Shown here: positions 61,930 through 64,000 of the stretch, piece after piece | Numbering within the stretch: position 1 is the stretch's first letter | Layout: each line of letters starts with the position of its first letter | From: Pontederia crassipes | Taxonomy: Eukaryota > Streptophyta > Magnoliopsida > Commelinales > Pontederiaceae | Length of the DNA stretch: 64,000 nucleotides | Direction of reading: 5' to 3' | Assembly (NCBI GenBank): GCA_030549335.1 | Contig: CM060196.1 | Coordinates: 9,997,501-10,061,500 of the forward strand | Translations under genes and position numbers: made by a program | Notes under the pieces: model-generated | Database searches by the model: none | The model's input: the letters and a program-made list of their open reading frames with translations, nothing else | What the model was told of the DNA's origin: nothing

Positions 61930-64000
61930 GTCAAATATAATTAAAATTTGATGATACAAATTTTGAAAGATTATAGTTATATTTAAAATATCTAAAGTGT
62001 TACTTCATGCATTTAAATTTCAATTAATATGTTTCTATTGCTAATGATATTTAGATTAAGAGATGAATATAAAAGTTATAATAATTATCGTAGATTTTTC
62101 TTAAAAAATCACCTTATTTGGACAATCATATAAAAAATTAAAGCTAAAAAAGTGAAGTCCAAAAAATTTAATTGTGTTGGATCTAAGTTTTAATGACATA
62201 TAAAATTATATTTTGATGATATAAATCTCGAATGATTGAAGATAAAATGCTAAAAAGTTTAAAGAAAAAGAGATAATTTTATGCACTACACTTTGATTAA
62301 ATAATTGGCACTGATCTTATTAGTTTTGGATGAATATTGAGGTAGAGAATTCTGTTAGCTTTCTATAGACTCCAAGTTCATCTAATTTGAATAATTGTGC
62401 AGAAAGTTATGCTCAAAATAGTACAGGACGGTTAACCTATCGGTCGAAGCTATGAAGGTCGGTCGAGATAGTCTGATCGACCAATCTGAGATACCAGTCG
62501 ACCGTCGAGACTATACCGGTCGATAGTCCGATCGAATTACCAGTCGACCGATCAGCTCAACGGCTACAAATTAAAACTGTGAGACTGTACCGGTCGAGAC
62601 ACCGATCGATAGTCCGGTCGACCGACCAGCTGCGGTAATTGGAGAAATCAGTACAACAGTCATATAGTCCAGTCGATCGGTCCATAAATGCGATCGGCCG
62701 GTCCATTACTGAAATGAACAATAACAACTATATTTTAAGGAAAAAAATGTGAAATTAATTCTGCACGAATTTTTCACGTACCAGAGCCTATAAAAGGAGT
62801 GTCAAGGTCAGAAGCAAAAGCACCAATCCAAGCATTGAAGCAATACTTCAAAAAATCAAAAGAAGATCTTTTTCCTTGAAATTATCATTTTAGTTGTGCT
62901 CTTCTTTCTCTCTTCCACTCTTGTGAGCATAGAATTGTAAAAGAGAGAAACATTCTTGTTCAGAAAAATAGAAAGAGCTTCTGTGTAAAAGAGGTTCTAA
63001 ATCTTATCTCTTAAGTGAGAAAAATAAATTAGCTTCCTAGAAAGAGAAGTTGCCTTGCCTCTCGAAGCAAAGAAAAATGTGGTTGATGCAAAGTGTTTTC
63101 TTCCTTACCCCATTTGGAACAAAGGAAGAGATTAGTGGATTCTTCGGCAGTCTCGAGGTCGAGAAGTCGGCGCGGGGATGTACATTAAGGTGTGGCCCAA
63201 CCTCGTCAATAACCATCGCGTTTATTTGTGTTTAATTTCTCTCACTCTCTTCATTTAATATTGTGTTTATAATCTGAATTGCAAAAGTTTTAAGGATCGG
63301 TTTTGTACTGCTATGAAATTTGTGAAATCAATTTTTTCGGTTAAACACCAATTCACCCCCCCCCCCTCCCTCTTGGTGCTTTTGGAATCCTACAAATTGA
63401 AAGTTGATATTTTTATGCACTAAAGTTGCACTTATTTGATTATTTTATCATTCTATTTTGGATAAAAGATAAACATCAAAGTTATAGATAATTCTCTTAA
63501 TTTTTTTTAAATAAAAAATAATCTCATTTGGATAACTCTACAAACAGATATGTACAAAAAAGTGCAGGTATATCAAGTTGTCAATAGGAGTATAGGCAAT
63601 CGCTCTAAGAAGAGGACGTGGCTTTTTCAGAACGAACATTTCGTAGGAGGAGTGGGCGTTTGCTTCAATATTGAAAATAACAAAATGAAGTTTTAAATAC
63701 CAATGACTAATCGAAAAGTTGAAGACTATAAAAGAGGTTCAAAACACACCAAGAAGGTACAAACTTTTGAGAAAACTAAATGAGAACATTCGTGAAGTCC
63801 ACTTGAACCCCAAGTTGCAAATCTTTCATTTTGTATATATTATTTTTATGTGAGGTTTTAAAGTATAAAAGAGATATTAATGAAAGTTCTTGTGATATTA
63901 TAATAGTTATTTAGCTTTTGAGTGAAGTAGAGAACAAAAGGGAAAGAAGGGAAACTTTTGAGTAGGAGAGATGTGCATTTCCTCGTGAAGCTATAGGTGG
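61930..64000 (+). mobile_element. Older family-L LTR (copy L5), split by the L1 solo LTR and running off the window
   Basis: The left part (61930-62174) matches the start of copy L3: TTATATTTAAAATATCTAAA and TTAAGAGATGAATATAAAAG. The right part (63395 on) continues the same LTR: GATAAACATCAAAGTTATAG, then CATTTGGATAACTCT, a CTATAAAAGAGG TATA-like box (63727) and the GATATTATAATAGTTATTTAG segment shared with L3. Copy L1 is inserted between them. The end lies beyond 64000. Confidence 0.6.
62175..63394 (+). mobile_element. Solo LTR (family L, copy L1), perfect 5-bp target-site duplication
   Basis: It starts TGTTGGATC and ends GGAATCCTACA, with perfect AATTG duplications on both sides (62170-62174 and 63395-63399). 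At about 62440-62710 it carries many GGTCGACCG/CGATCGGTC motifs, and at 62789-62797 a TATAAAAGG promoter motif. A 13-C run (63355-63367) precedes CTCTTGGTGC near the 3' end. No retrotransposon interior is attached, so it is a solo LTR left by recombination between two LTRs. Confidence 0.88.

Noticed and set aside
1-64000. CRISPR arrays, operons and bacterial-style systems
   Set aside because: The window is plant nuclear DNA. The tandem repeats lack the repeat-spacer pattern and the genes are intron-containing singletons.
1-64000. tRNA or rRNA genes
   Set aside because: I saw no convincing tRNA B-box with a matching cloverleaf, nor any conserved rRNA segment. A covariance-model search would be decisive.

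Overview
This is a stretch of plant nuclear genome, most likely from a monocot. The genes have spliceosomal GT-AG introns and plant-specific products: an IQD protein, a CIN-class TCP factor with a miR319 site, a mitochondrial-type Nudix enzyme and plastid Mg-chelatase ChlI. Two of them (Nudix, CHLI) have GC-rich 5' exons in a very AT-rich background, which is typical of monocots. I cannot name the species.

Only four genes are convincing. (1) An IQD calmodulin-binding scaffold gene, + strand, coding exons 8713-17705; its second coding intron is swollen to 6.7 kb by an antisense LINE. (2) A TCP4-like transcription factor, - strand, 20716-22614, convergent with the IQD gene. (3) A CoA-type Nudix hydrolase, + strand, 4 exons, 38367-40591. 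(4) CHLI, the ATPase subunit of magnesium chelatase, - strand, 3 exons, 46836-45373. They are unrelated single genes and share no pathway or operon.

The other ~75% is nested and decayed transposable elements. The parts I can delimit from target-site duplications (TSDs) are: an L1-type LINE with a SINE-like insert inside it (10.3-15.9 kb); a hAT-type MITE (6.0-6.5 kb, 8-bp TSD) and relatives at 3.0 and 4.1 kb; several Mutator-like foldback elements with long inverted arms (1.8, 35.2, 47.5, 49.0 and 59.1 kb), two of them with perfect 9-bp TSDs; one family of ~1.2-kb LTRs present five times (35.1, 42.5, 55.0, 62.2 kb and flanking the last), two of them solo LTRs with perfect 5-bp TSDs; a miniature LTR element with ~82-bp LTRs (41.5-42.4 kb); one end of a CACTA element (52.25 kb); and gypsy- and copia-like LTR remnants.

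Region by region: 1-7.5 kb AT-rich repeats; 7.5-17.7 kb IQD gene; 17.7-20.7 kb convergent spacer; 20.7-22.6 kb TCP gene; 22.6-38.3 kb intergenic and TE graveyard; 38.3-40.6 kb Nudix gene; 40.6-45.4 kb TE remnants; 45.4-46.8 kb CHLI; 46.8-64 kb TE-dominated. I saw no rRNA or tRNA gene, CRISPR array or convincing new protein system. The most unusual material is the foldback elements whose GC-rich cores resemble each other although their arms differ, the multi-level TE nesting, and the unclear translation start of the TCP gene.
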